From: Entrophospora sp. SA101
Lineage: Eukaryota > Glomeromycota > Glomeromycetes > Entrophosporales > Entrophosporaceae
Assembly (NCBI GenBank): GCA_958430865.1
Contig: CAUDNR010000302.1
Span: 5,812 to 69,811, forward strand
Length of the DNA stretch: 64,000 bases
Reading direction: 5' to 3'
Shown: one piece after another, positions 12,273 through 25,869 of the stretch
Numbering within the stretch: position 1 is the stretch's first letter
Layout: each line of letters begins with the position of its first letter
Made by a program: the position numbers and the translations under genes
The notes under the pieces: model-generated
Seen by the model: only the letters and a program-made list of their open reading frames with translations
What the model was told of the DNA's origin: nothing
The model's database searches: none

Positions 12273-15200
12273 CTAAATTTTAGTTTTAGGTTTAATAAAT
12301 ATAAAAAACCATTCATCTTCTGAAATTTCTTTATACCCAGGTGCCATAATATGAATTTCTTTATTGTTTCCATTATTATCATTTTCATCATCATCGTGAG
12401 CATTATTATCATCGACAACTTTATTTTTGATCATTTTAATTTTTGGCAATTTCGTTTTACCAGGTACCAATGGAAAACAGTTAACCTTGAACAGGTATGA
12501 ACCTAATGGTGAAACATTAAAATAGGTCTGTTTATAGCCTGAAAATACAAATGTGTCATTTACTTCAACCATGACATCTATTTTTATTTGAGTGTTGGTC
12601 CAATTGATTAATTTTAAAGTTAGAGTGAATATTTTTCCGACAATTGATTTTTTTGGAATTGCTATTATTTTACGTTATAAAGAAAAAATAAATTATTATT
12701 AATGATAAAGTTTTTCTCTAAAAATAAAACTTTTATTTAAAACATAGGCTTTACTTAGTATCGCAGTTAAATCAGTTTTAGGAATTATTATTTGTGGCGT
12801 CATCATTGTTGTCTCAGTATATGGAATAAAAATATTTTTAATGAGTTCTTTTCTAAAAATAAAAAAATAAGAATTATTGGTAAATCTTCCATTCATCCTT
12901 AACAAGAACAAATGAAAACTTTGGAACTTAAATCAATTACCTTTTCCATTGAATGTCAAGTAATCCAACATCGATATTATAATCATTAGAAATATAATCC
13001 AATATTGTAAGTTCTAATAAATAATTAACCTGATGTTTATGACCAGTTTTCCATACTGTCAGGAGAGAGAAAACAAAAAAAAAATTTTTAAAACCATAAT
13101 TTTTTCCTTAAAAATGAGAAATTGTAAAAATAAATACTTTGATCTTCCAACTCGTTGTTCTTTGATTCTATAATTTCAATTTTAGCTTGAGAATTCGCTT
13201 GACCCAACTAATAATATATACACGTAATGAAATTTACTAATCAGATTAAAAAAAAAAAAAACGAAATACTTTTTTAAGAATAGTAAATATCTACCAAAAC
13301 CAAATCAATTCCAGTTACTAAAAGGTCCCAAGGTCCATTGCTTGTAATTTTTGCAGTCAAAAGATGTCGGTCAATTCTTTTAATGACGACGGGAGAATTT
13401 TCAGAATTAGTAGCATCTTTCTCATGCTTTATTTCTTCAATCTGTGGAACAATACTATAAGAAACTGTAAATGGTTCTATAAATGATACTTTGATTTCTT
13501 CTTTCTTTTCAATCCATTCTTGGTTTATAAAATTTGTTGATGATATTGACAGTGACGGTGACAGCGGTGATGACAGTGGTGATGATGATGATGTTATAGT
13601 GGACGTGTTAGTTGAATACATAACCTAATATAAAATAAAACAAATAACAACAATAATAACGATAACATTAATAATGAATATTATTATTATTATATATATC
13701 TTTAGAAAACTTTATAAAACAGTTTGATACTTACAACTAAATGTAATGTTCTAAAATTTATAGTCTTTTTTCCAATAATATAAATGGTTTTTACACAAGA
13801 TTGACCTGCAGGTATTATATCAAGATCAATATCTTTCAAACTATTTAATCCATTGCTTGCAGGATCTAGCTTAACAGAATCTTCTGAATCTAAATAATAA
13901 TAATCAAAAATTAACGCATTGATTTATTATTAATTTTTAATATTTTAAAAACTTTTTTTTATTCAAAAAAAAAAAAAAAAACCTTTTGACTCATTAATTA
14001 TATCAATATTCATAAATGCCTTAACATCTTCTGATTCCAAGTTAGTGACAACAAGTTCGATTGGATAATACTCATCTAATAAAACTGGATTGGAAAAGTT
14101 TGCTTTGATTTCTAATTTGGGTGGTTTTTTTGTCACTCTAGAAAAAAGAATGGGTTATTAGCAATTAAAAAAATATTTTTTTTACAAAAATTTCCTTTAA
14201 ATGAAATAAAAATTATTCACTTTAATATATTTTGCTCTTTAATATTTTTAAATGTTGGTACAGTAGCTAAAAATAAATAAATAAATTCAATTACTATTCT
14301 TTTTTAAAAAAAGGTATAGATAAATCAATCAATAAATCTCTTACCGGTTTTTATAAGCCATTTACGTCTTGATTGGGTTTCACGTTGTCCACTTAAATCA
14401 AAACGGAGTTCGATTCTCCATTTAGTATTTAAAATTCCAAGTGTAACAACTTGAAGCTTGAAAAAAAAAATATAAATCAAATCATATTAATATAATTAAA
14501 AATTTTATATGATGCAAAATTAATATTTCATCATTTACATGAGATTCACCACTCTCTTTTGGCGTTATTATGCCTTCGAAAACTCTTGTTACACCTTTTT
14601 GAAAAATAAGTTTCACATCTTTCACCCATGCATAACCTTCACCACCTTCAACCTCTTCCCAGGAACAATCTTTACAATCTATCAATTGAATCTTAGAGTC
14701 ATCAATTTCCTCATCGTCATGCGATTTATCCTTTAAATAATGATTAAAATGAGCGTCACTAAATGTGAAGCGTATGAATGAAAACCGTAAAGGCAAAGGA
14801 GGAGAATCAGGTGATGTAGTTATAGTGACTTGAAATAAAGTGGGTTCACCAACAAAAGCCATGGATTGTTTGAATTGAACATGACATGTTACTAGATATC
14901 AATTAATTTAATAAAGTAGCAGAAAATTTGTTAAGATAATAATATTTTATAAAATGGCAACCTTTTTATAAAATTCTTGTATAATTTTTTTGCGCACAAA
15001 TTTGTAAGGATACAAAATGGACTTGTTTCATTCATATTAAGAATAACTGGCTTAATATTACCAAGATTCTCTATCTCATTCTATATTATTATTATTATTA
15101 TTATATTATATTATATTATATTATAAAGGAAAGAAAAAATAAATAATAAATATGACATAATATGACTATTATTAAATACTTTTGAATAATAAATAACTCA

Positions 15201-18186
15201 CACGAAAAATAATATTTGTTAACTCATTTTGAATTTCAGTTCTTTTTTGTTCATCCATAATAAATTCTAACAATCATAAAAATCATAAATTTAATTTAAA
15301 AAAATTTTATATTTCATATGATCTATTATATATATCTATTTTATACTTACGGTCTGATAAAAGTTCAATCAAATATTTGACAACATCTTCCCAATTACCA
15401 AGAACTTTTGCACACCTCAAGGATAATTGTAGAATTGATTCTAAAATAGTATGCCAACCTTCTTTACGATATGTTTTAGCAATTCTTTCAAAAAATCTAA
15501 AAAAAAAGAAAAAAACTGTTGTCATTTTATTATTTATAAATTAAAATCATACGTAAATATATATATATATATATAATATACTTTATTGCCATATCATATT
15601 TCCCAGATTCAAAATAAGTTTCTGCAATTTCGGAAGCAAGATAATAAGTCATACGACCGGGTTTCTGTTTTTTAAATTGTTCGTAACTCTTTGTTAAAAG
15701 TTCAATTGTTAACCCTGAATGATCAAGCATCCGTTCAGCTTCTAATATAGAATCTGGTATCTTTGCAACAACGTCTATCCCTTCATGTATCGACTAGTTT
15801 TTTGAGGAGGAGAAATAATTCATTGTTATATTTATTTATAAAAAAGGAATTAAATAATAAATGTATTTTTTCCTAACCTTTTCTATATCTAAAAATTTTT
15901 GTCTTTTGATAGAATTATATTTGGCTGCCAAATAATAATAGAAACCAGGATGTTGCAAAACCATGGTTGGATTTACACCAAAGTTTGGATTATTGTTACT
16001 GCTTAAAGAGTAACGATAATCTGCAGACAGTGATGGTGCTGAAATAGAGTGAGACAGTTTTGATGCATCTTGTATGATAAAACCAGATCTTGTTGCAACT
16101 TCTATTATTTCACCAAATACACGATATTGTTTAGACAACCATGACCAATACTCAAATGTGTCATCTTCTCCTATTCCTAACTTATTACATATTTGTTTAA
16201 ATGTTTTCACATGTTTGTTTAATTGAGCCAAGGCACCCAAAGGTGAATCCATGAGAATACTTATTTTACAAATCTATTTAAATTTTTTTAGTAAATAAAT
16301 GAACGTCTTTTTCAAAACAAAATACCTTTTTTTAAAAAAGGATAATATTAATATTAACCTTAACGTTAATACAATCTGTCAAAATTCTTGCTTCTTCCCA
16401 ACGTTTACTACGAATTGTTAGGCCAGGAGCTCCTGGTGAGATGACAGATTCAGGGGAGAAAAGATCCGTGAGAAGATTATAAGCTGATTCATAATAACTA
16501 TTTTTACAAATAATAAAAAAAATTATTATTTATTGATGTTTGATATTATATGTTCAACAACCAGATAAATACTTTAAAGCGGCATCCAGTTCTTGACGAA
16601 ATTCAGCAAAAACAGCCAATTTATAATCATAACGAATCATCCATCCTTGAGTGCCAAGTGGTGTTGGTGCAGATAGTGGATAATCTATAAGTTGTTGTTG
16701 ATTATAGCCAGGGCTGCTGATGCTAAATGATGAGGTTGCTCTTTTACGTTTAATTCTTTTACTATGTTCCCGGTAATAATTTAATCCATGCTCATACAAT
16801 GATTTTTGCAAACTTTTTATTTTATTATAAATAAATAAATATATTAATTGTAAGGGTAAATATTATATAAATTTATATAAAAATAATTCATATAATTTTA
16901 TCTTACTTTATAACAAAATTTTGCAATTCGTCATATGAACTTGGATATAATACGAAGAAGCAATTTCTAACATATAAGCCACTAACTTTTCTTATATAAT
17001 TCAACCTTTCTTCAATTATTTGATCTAAAATTATTATTATTATTAAAATCAACATATTACTGAATTAATTTAAAATTTTAAGGATAATTAAATAAATAAT
17101 AAAATATGAAAATTCATCAAATACCAAAAGGTGTTTTTATGACAATTACTGCAGCAAATTTAATTCCTCTATCTATTAAAGATTTTCTATCAAAATAATA
17201 AATAAAATAAAATTAATTATTTAAATGTATGTGTAAAACACAAACACACACCACATATATGACTAACAACCTCTTTTCATTAATTTCTATTGCTAAAGCA
17301 TGATCTCTTTCCTTTTCTGGATTTTCATTAAAACCCAATTGACCTTCATCCTGTTTACTCTCTGCCAAGGAGACATTACCACCACCAACACCATCACCAA
17401 TAGCAGTACTAGTAGTAGTATTAGTAGTAGGTTTATACCATAAGTCATAAAATCCAACAACAACACATGGCAAAATTTCTCGATGTCTTCGAACCCAAAG
17501 TTGAGGAATTAAACCATCAGGATGTACCGGAGACCCTGGTGTATGTGGCGATAGTGAGGAATGATGAGGTGTTGATGGAGGTTTCAATGGTTTTCGTGGA
17601 GGAAATTGAAAATTCTAATATATAATTCAGAGATTCGATTGTTTTATACTAGATGTCAATTGTTCTTCTCTAAAATAATTTAAAACATGCGGCTCTTTGT
17701 AAATTAAAGGCTATGAACAATGAATAATTACAATATGAATAAAATAATGGGGGAATTTAAAATAACTTTTTTTAAAGAAAATAATATATAAATTCTAAAA
17801 CACTAAAAAATTATAATTTCAATGGTTGTTAAATCTATGGAATGAAGGATCCATTCATTTATTTTTTATTAACGAACCTTATCAACAAATGTCACATTGA
17901 ATGTTGTATTAGAATTTTTCCCAAGATCCCAAACACTAGCTTGAGCTTTGTTCATAAAAAGCGATATTAAAGTTTGTGATATTTGATTAGTTGTTAAGCC
18001 TGGTAGAGTATTAGAACTTGATGAATTTCGTTGTAAGCCACTACCACCAGATTTTGGATTGACAGGAGCGGGAGGATTATTACTACTGTTGGATTGTTCT
18101 GATGACGAGTCTTTTTCTCTGTTTAGACCCATCACCATCATTAAGGGAACATGTGGAAGAATAAATTCTGGTGGATAACTATCCAT
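12273..18186 (-). CDS. TRAPPC11: TRAPP complex subunit 11-type protein (foie gras and gryzun domains), 21 exons
   Basis: Starting at the ATG at 18186, 21 exons keep phase throughout and give about 1314 residues. The exons are 18186-17878, 17614-17271, 17186-17125, 17024-16907, 16812-16573, 16497-16359, 16273-15878, 15793-15582, 15496-15351, 15266-15202, 15080-15014, 14891-14539, 14456-14345, 14266-14221, 14137-13983, 13889-13735, 13624-13295, 13207-13138, 13055-12941, 12852-12731 and 12661-12273. The middle part has the foie gras helical repeats (ALNYYESAYNLL, KRWEEARILTDCINVK, LGALAQLNKHV, EYWSWLSKQYRVFGE). The C-terminal half is the beta-sandwich gryzun-like region (NPVLLDEYYPIELVVTN). TRAPPC11 is a subunit of the TRAPP III tethering complex, acting in ER-Golgi traffic and autophagy. 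Low-complexity Ser/Asn stretches near the N terminus are lineage-specific. At about 1300 residues it is slightly longer than animal members. Confidence 0.85.
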
Positions 18187-19470
18187 AATTTATTTAATTG
18201 CAGAATCTCGGAAAACAAAAATTTTTTTATTATTATTTCTGAGTGTAGTCACGTGATTTACACAATTGAAATCTTGTACTAGGGGTTATGGTTCAAACGC
18301 TGCATATGGTGCGAGTCACTCTAACACAACAAATAATTTTAAAGCTAAACGGGGAAATATTGAATGCTAGTCTAAAAAAAATAGTTGACTAGTTCTACAA
18401 TCCATCGTCGAGATAATTTTAAAAGAATTATTAGTTCCAAGTAATGTTGTTTGACGAAATGTTACCAAAGTTGTAAAACTATTACGTCAAATTAACCATT
18501 AATTTAAAGGCTAATAAATATAAAAGCTCACAACAAAAGCTTGTAAATATATATTACAAGGTCCCCAAGGAGCCAAGTTTTTCTTTTGCTGAATACAAAT
18601 CCAATTACACACACTCATTATAACATGATACATGATCGGGAGATAAAATCATCATCGGGTCGACTAATCTTAGTGTAATTATTATCAAATGAAAAATTTA
18701 CACAAAAGCTTGTAATTATTATCAAGCTACATTGTAAATAATTACGGAGGCCTTTAAAATATCAATATTGATTGATTAAGTTACAAATCCATCTTTATCT
18801 TTGTCCTTATTGTAGTGAATGACGAAAATTTCACTGAGAATAACTTCTGGTCCTCGCAGAGGAAAATAACAGATAATTAACTGTGATAGAATATAAACAT
18901 TGTCTTTATTTTCTTTGCTTAAAGTGCTTTGATAAAAGCAACAAGTGTAGTTAACAATTGTGGAGCTTGGTAAAAAGTCACGTTTATTTGCTTTAGTGAG
19001 CAAGTAAGCAAGGATAGGTAAAACTAACGTTGTTGGTTAACTAGTGGGTGTCAATCAAGTATCGTCCAAAGGTTAATCGGAAATACTGGTAGTATTATTG
19101 TAATCGTAAATGTAAGGGTAAACAACTGAAACAAATTGATTAAGTGTGTTCACAGATTCGTCTAGGTGCAGTGATTGAGAACCAAAGTAAATGCATAAAC
19201 TAATTAATTAAGATTAACCAAAAGTTAAGCCACAATTGTTAACCAAAATGATGTCTCACAATATCACCATTTAACAAGAATCAGAAAACTGTAGAAAGTT
19301 ATTATAAAATAAGGATAAAATAAAAAGATAATAAATTTATAGTGGAGATTAAATTAGTCATTCATTGCTTTACTAGAGTTTAATTAATTAATTAATATTG
19401 TTAGTAATGATTAATGGAAAGTAATTCCAATTGATTAATAACGAAATTTTTATTTACCTTTGTAAACATT
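18187..19470. other. Intergenic region between TRAPPC11 and the kinase
   Basis: It holds the TRAPPC11 upstream region, with a CACGTG palindrome near 18250. It also holds the 3' flank of the minus-strand kinase. From about 19000 to 19470 it is recognisably similar to 28739-29100, the flank of the kinase paralogue. Confidence 0.45.
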
Positions 19471-21081
19471 CTAGAGAAAAGAGTTAAAATCAAGATCATT
19501 TAACGAACTATCATTACATGTATAAATTTTAAAGCTTTTAGATTTAGCAATCTCTTCATCTAATATTCTACTTGTATGATATGCATCTGGATGTGATTTG
19601 TGTGCTTGTTGCAAAGCATTACCACTACTGCCACCACCATCGCCACCGCTTCTGCTGCTATCACCATTATTAAAATTAATTTCATGTTTTTTGATTTTAG
19701 GTAATTTGAATAACCTTTTTATTAAACTATTATCACTACCATTATTTTTCAAACATTTATTTTGAATAATTTCTTTATGTTTGTTTTCAGCAAAATCATA
19801 AAGCTCTCTACTAGTTGGTCTTTTAGATGGATCCACATTCCAACACCTCTGCATCATTTGCACATAATCACCAGGCATTTCAGGTAATATTGGTGGTCGT
19901 AAACCTTCTTCACATATATCAAAAATCAAACAATGATTGTGAGCTCTATCATCAAATGGTGGATGCCCTGCAAATATTTCCCACATTAACATCCCAATAC
20001 TATAGATATCAGATCTTTTGGTGTTCTTTGTATTAATTTTGCCTCTAAGTAGCTCGGGTGCAACATATGATATAATTCCATAGATTTTATTTGATGACTT
20101 TTCATTAACTGGCCCACATAATCCCAAATCTGTAATATAACAATTACCTCCACTTATTAATATATTACCACTATGTAAATCACAATGGATTAAATTTTTT
20201 TCATGTATATCATCTAATGAATAACATAAATATTTGAAGATTATAATTCTGTCTTTTAATGTTAAATTTAAATGATTTTTTTGTAAATAATCCTTTAAGT
20301 TTCCTTCTGGATGATAATTTAAAAACAATTGCATAATTTCCATTATCTGGGAATTTAGTTATACCAAAGCACTTAACAATTGATGATGATTTAATTTTAC
20401 AATAATTCACTGCCTTCAAATAAATAAAATCAATTAGTATTATATAATACAGTATTGTTTTAAATGACAACTACCAACCTCATCAAAAAAGCCTTTTCCT
20501 GGATTACTTGAATTGTTTAAATTTTTTAATACCACTAGTTGTTCTCCAAAATAACTAAATACCATTTTATTTTCATCATAATCTGTTATTCTTCCTCTTA
20601 TCCATGTAGCAGTATAAATTGAACTAAATCCACCTTCAGTCAATTTTGTTATTTCTTCAAATTGCTCAAAAGGTATCCATTCTAAAATATAGTTTGGCAG
20701 AGATGATTTCATTTGACATTGTTGAATAAAATCATCAATTATGTTATTTCCAGATGTCCAGGTAGTGAAAAGACTCTGTAGTTGTAAGCTAATACAACCT
20801 TCACAGAATCTATCAGAGTATCTTGCCAATTTACATTCATTACATTCTTTTGGTTTTCCCTGTTTATATGTTGCATTGTCTAATTCTTCATCATAAATAA
20901 ACTTTTCTTTACAAAATTCTTTTTCATTTTCAGAAAGCTCCTTGATTTTTTCAACTAATGAAAAAAAATAATCTTTTATACTTTCTTTATCAGAATTAAC
21001 CATAGAATTATTAACCATTTCACTAAATAATTTAGTTACAAATCCCACTCTTTCTGGTGATAATAATCTATGATGTGACAT
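19471..21081 (-). CDS. TKL-like protein kinase with an apparent +1 frameshift
   Basis: Exon 1 is 21081-20479 and exon 2 is 20413-19471. The N-terminal part has CNECKLARYSDRFCEGC and WTSGNN, then a glycine loop (LTEGGFSSIYTA) and a Lys in VVLKNL. Exon 2 carries HCDLHSGNIL, DLG (ITDLGLCG), YVAPELL, and a C-terminal lobe motif CWNVDPSKRPTS. At 20321-20325 a run of five A on the plus strand breaks the frame. The paralogue at 27875-28738 has one base fewer in the matching run and stays open. Without the extra base the product would be 514 residues. The extra base may be a sequencing error or a real null allele. The tail ends with a Gly/Ser-rich linker and DLDFNSFL. Confidence 0.8.
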
Positions 21082-23030
21082 TATGTAAAAATTTAAAATT
21101 TAAAACTTGGTGTTTTGATGAATAGAATGACGTGTAACGATCAATTTTCTGTACTCTTTTAAAACTTTCTCATATTAATATATATATATATTAGTAATAG
21201 TACAATGGTAATAGGAGATTATTAATTGATCTTTTCACACTAATAAATTAGTATAAAAATTGCATTATTTTAAAGAACGACTTTAACATTAGCAAAAATT
21301 CATCATCAAACTTTAATGATTGATTCAACAATAAAAAATTTTAGCATTCTTCTTTTTTCTTTGTCTACTATTTTTTTTTTTTATCACTTTAAAACTTTAA
21401 AATAAAAACTTACAAACATCTGCACCTAAACCTGTCCCATGTACTATATAAAAGTCGTCCTACGTACCAACATTGACCATCCTCTATGTGTTTCAAACTC
21501 GGACACTAAATACAGCTCAAGCATATTATTAATATTATTTGTTATTACTATTTTACGCATAGTTCGAAAAAACATCAAGTTAACACAACTCGTATGTATG
21601 TAAAGTTGCTTTACATACCAACATTGGCCCGCCTATGTATGCTTTGAACTCAGGAGCTAAAGATAATTCGAATGCGTTTGATTTTACAAAGTGTAATAAT
21701 TAAAAGAATAAATATTAGTAATAGTTTTATTTCGAAAAAAAATACTAAGTAAAACTTCTAATTCAAATTATAACATTGTAAAACTTTCCATGATAGTTAT
21801 TCTTCTTGCGATATACTGTACATACAATGATAATAACTTTTTATCCATCCCGGGACACGCATTTTTACAGTATTCTTGAGGTTTGAAAATTATCATCAAT
21901 AGGAGAAAAAACTAGAATTTCAAATTAGATGATTTGATGATGAACAACGAGGAATGGCTACTATTATTACTATTTACTTTTATTTTCTTGGCGTTTGTTA
22001 TTTACTAGGTTCATGTCTTTCGAGGCAATCATTCCTGTTCCTTTTCCAAATGGATCGTTAGTTTTGCTGCTGAGCTTAATTTACACAACCGGTAGTTTAT
22101 ACTTTTAATTCAATCCATTGATACTCAGTCAACTAATATCTTGGTGGTTGCATTTTTTTGTAATTGTATTTTGACTAAAATATTTGGATGTTTAAAAAGT
22201 GAACAGAGTCTATATAAAAGATTAAATAGATGGAAAATTCAAAATAACACCATCTTCGTCATAAAAATTGGAAATTGTTCAATGAAATCATTAAAGATCT
22301 CGCTATATATATAGGATCCTTATGCTTTTATCATTGGCAATGTTACCGAGTACATTGTGATGAATATTGAGAAAATCATTTTCTGTAGTTTGAAGGTGAA
22401 ATTCAGCTGAACGTAATAAGAATTGATTGCGGATCACATTTTTGAGGGGAATATTTATATTGTTACGATTATTAGTTGAAATAAACATCATGTTTTTTCT
22501 TCTGTTAGATTCTTTGTTTCAACCATTGGCCAAGATTCCTTAGTTTATTGTTGGCATTATTGTCGTCGTTGCTGTCATTTTTAAATAATTAACTATTTCA
22601 TGAATTATATCTAATTTGCGCTATCTTTAAAATTTATACATTATTACATGAAATCAAAATGTGTATGTATAATAGATATTTCTTTTAGGCCATTCTGGCG
22701 CAAAGAATTCGGCCTTTTCTACTGCTATTTTCCAGCGACTAAAATCAAACGAAAAAAGACCCAGAAGGAGCCCTGCTCGTTGCTGCATAGAGCTTTTCTT
22801 GAACGGATAATATCCTAGGATTAAATATGGTTGTCCCATTATCCTAATTGTATCCGGATCTTAAAGTTTCAATGATATTAAGCCGAAATAAATTAATTAT
22901 GCTATTTCGGCCACCTTGACTAGAATTACATTTGCAATATAAAGGAACATCAATGTTAATAAATATTTTTAAAATATGGCATTGCCACGTTGTATTTTTA
23001 TGGTAAATAGATAGATAGTAATAGTGTATA
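21082..23030. other. Upstream region of the kinase and spacer
   Basis: From 21082 to about 21870 this is similar to 33855-34575, the upstream region of the paralogous 5' half. Both have two direct repeats (separate entry). From 21870 to 23030 no gene is recognised. A GC-richer open stretch at 22654-22839 (-) has no known domain. Confidence 0.45.
21461..21670. repeat. Pair of direct repeats upstream of the kinase
   Basis: Two diverged copies (21461-21518 and 21611-21670) share TACCAACATTG, then CCTATGT, then AACTC and ACTAAA/GCTAAA. They lie 380-590 bases before the kinase ATG. The same pair occurs at 34136-34345 before the paralogue, so the doubling predates the gene duplication. Confidence 0.6.
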
Positions 23031-23032
23031 TA

Positions 23033-24241
23033 CAGTGTGTTACAAAAAAAATTGGCCAAATTTAGATGTGATCTGAAACACGATAACTTTTTTTATTCAT
23101 GTAAACAAACGTGTATAATAATATTATACATAAAATTATTCCCTTTTCTCCTTCATCTAATATATTNNNNNNNNNNNNNNNNNNNNNNNNNNNNNNNNNN
23201 NNNNNNNNNNNNNNNNNNNNNNNNNNNNNNNNNNNNNNNNNNNNNNNNNNNNNNNNNNNNNNNNNNNNNNNNNNNNNNNNNNNNNNNNNNNNNNNNNNNN
23301 NNNNNNNNNNNNNNNNNNNNNNNNNNNNNNNNNNNNNNNNNNNNNNNNNNNNNNNNNNNNNNNNNNNNNNNNNNNNNNNNNNNNNNNNNNNNNNNNNNNN
23401 NNNNNNNNNNNNNNNNNNNNNNNNNNNNNNNNNNNNNNNNNNNNNNNNNNNNNNNNNNNNNNNNNNNNNNNNNNNNNNNNNNNNNNNNNNNNNNNNNNNN
23501 NNNNNNNNNNNNNNNNNNNNNNNNNNNNNNNNNNNNNNNNNNNNNNNNNNNNNNNNNNNNNNNNNNNNNNNNNNNNNNNNNNNNNNNNNNNNNNNNNNNN
23601 NNNNNNNNNNNNNNNNNNNNNNNNNNNNNNNNNNNNNNNNNNNNNNNNNNNNNNNNNNNNNNNNNNNNNNNNNNNNNNNNNNNNNNNNNNNNNNNNNNNN
23701 NNNNNNNNNNNNNNNNNNNNNNNNNNNNNNNNNNNNNNNNNNNNNNNNNNNNNNNNNNNNNNNNNNNNNNNNNNNNNNNNNNNNNNNNNNNNNNNNNNNN
23801 NNNNNNNNNNNNNNNNNNNNNNNNNNNNNNNNNNNNNNNNNNNNNNNNNNNNNNNNNNNNNNNNNNNNNNNNNNNNNNNNNNNNNNNNNNNNNNNNNNNN
23901 NNNNNNNNNNNNNNNNNNNNNNNNNNNNNNNNNNNNNNNNNNNNNNNNNNNNNNNNNNNNNNNNNNNNNNNNNNNNNNNNNNNNNNNNNNNNNNNNNNNN
24001 NNNNNNNNNNNNNNNNNNNNNNNNNNNNNNNNNNNNNNNNNNNNNNNNNNNNNNNNNNNNNNNNNNNNNNNNNNNNNNNNNNNNNNNNNNNNNNNNNNNN
24101 NNNNNNNNNNNNNNNNNNNNNNNNNNNNNNNNNNNNNNNNNNNNNNNNNNNNNNNNNNNNNNNNNNACTAAATTAGAATTGATATATTCATTATTGAATA
24201 ATTGCGAATTTTTCCTGGCCAATTTTTTTTGTAACACACTG
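23033..24241. mobile_element. TA-flanked Tc1/mariner-type element, interior lost in an assembly gap
   Basis: Inverted termini CAGTGTGTTACAAAAAAAAT (23033 onward) and its complement ending at 24241 are flanked by TA on both sides (23031-23032, 24242-24243). About 26 bases match with one length difference in the A run. Only 134 bases on the left and 75 on the right are known. The interior is the N block, so transposase presence and element length are unknown. Confidence 0.75.
23167..24166. other. Assembly gap of exactly 1000 N
   Basis: All bases are N. The round length suggests a placeholder rather than a measured distance. Confidence 0.99.
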
Positions 24242-24243
24242 TA

Positions 24244-24919
24244 TATAGCAATTATATTATAGACATGTTCTGCAAGCTCAAATCACTTTTCAGAATTAAG
24301 AATTTATAACAGTTTATGTAATTAATAAATTCGTCTATAAAATGGAAAATTATAACATCCCAATCAGACAGCTATGACATATGGCATCAAATATGTCGTG
24401 TGTAAAATAAATAAGCGTATTGCGCTTGTTTTGTTAATATGACATTTTTCATATTATTGATATAACCGTTGAGTGTTCTCATATGTTTGCACCCATAGCT
24501 CTTTGGTGGCTATTGACCTCAACTTATTCATTGGGACGGGTAAAAGTTATTTGTTTGAGCCTCATCCACTGCTATATATATCAATGACATTTAACAAAAA
24601 TCAATTACCTAAAATAGAACTCTCAAAGCGTATGTATAGCTAGTGCAACTCCATGAAAATGATATACTGAATTTATACCAGCAAAGTTCATGAAATTTAT
24701 TACAATGATTTCTACTGGATTTAAAGAGAAGGTAGCTGAAATTCAATTTTCATATACCGCAACTGCAACTATTGAGGAGCCACCTTTAATCACAATAGGA
24801 ATGATGACAAGCATCAGAATTTTAATGATTTTGCTACAATAATTGATTACACAATCAATAAAAATATTCATAATTGTCATTTTATTTTTTTTTCTTTCTC
24901 AAATTTAAGAAAGACCATT
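24244..24919. other. Intergenic spacer
   Basis: No gene or repeat was recognised. Confidence 0.35.
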
Positions 24920-25795
24920 TTATTTCTTAATTTTAACATCTAATACATCACCTAAATGCATCGCAATCATGTGAGCTTTTAAGTGATTACGTGTTCTATA
25001 AACTTTATTACAGGATTCCCATTCACAAACCAATCCCTTCGTAATTATATTGAATTCGTTTAAATTATTATTATTTACTTTTTGTTTTGCGTTTAACTTC
25101 TTTCGAGTTCTTGTCAGATAAGTTTCATTGTTAGTCTCCTCAGCATCTGCCTCGCCACGCAATTTTGCTTTATTGGCTAATAAATCTGCCCAAGCACTTC
25201 TTAGCTTATCATCAGATCTTTTATTCTGTTCTTGTAAAATATTTAATTGTCCTTTAGTATATTCTAATAATTCTTCAATTTTTTTGACTCTTTGTTCGTT
25301 AAATTCATTCTTAATTTTTAATCCTTCATTTTCATTTTTTACTGTTTTAATTAATCCTTGTAACTGTTGATGTTCTTTTTTTAATTTCTCATAATTTACT
25401 ATAATGGTTTGATTTGACTAAATAATTTGATAAATAAACAAATTAATTGATGATGATGATGATGATGATTTCTATTTTACTATGTAGGGTCAAAAAATTT
25501 GCTTACCGTAGACAATGAGGATGTTGATTTTTCTGAGTGAAAAGATTCTTGTACATTTTTTTCAGCAATAGTTTGTAAGCTAGAATTAATATTTGGAATA
25601 GATTGCTGCTTATTTTGAGACAATTGATTTTTTGTTTGAAACTGAATAGATTGCGAACTTTGAGAATCAATTGAAGAGTTTTGTAATGAAGAAGAAAATA
25701 ATGATGGTGCTATTGATGAAACATTGGGTTTTGTCAATTTATTAATTTTATGATATTCATTAGTATAGATAGATTTGTCAATATTATTATCGCTA

Positions 25796-25869
25796 ATAGT
25801 AATGTTCTTCATATTATTGTTGTTGTTATTGTTGTTGTTATTGTTGTTGTTGTTGTTGTTGTTGTTGTT
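25796..25869. repeat. (GTT)n microsatellite encoding poly-Asn
   Basis: Near-perfect GTT/ATT units give a poly-Asn run on the minus strand. This repeat coincides with one edge of the 902-bp duplication. Confidence 0.85.

Noticed and set aside
22654..22839. Open frame on the minus strand with GC-richer sequence
   Set aside because: It is only 61 codons, with no recognised domain and no splice context. It is not supported as a gene.
23037..24262. Long apparent frames through the N block
   Set aside because: They consist of N and terminal-repeat sequence only.
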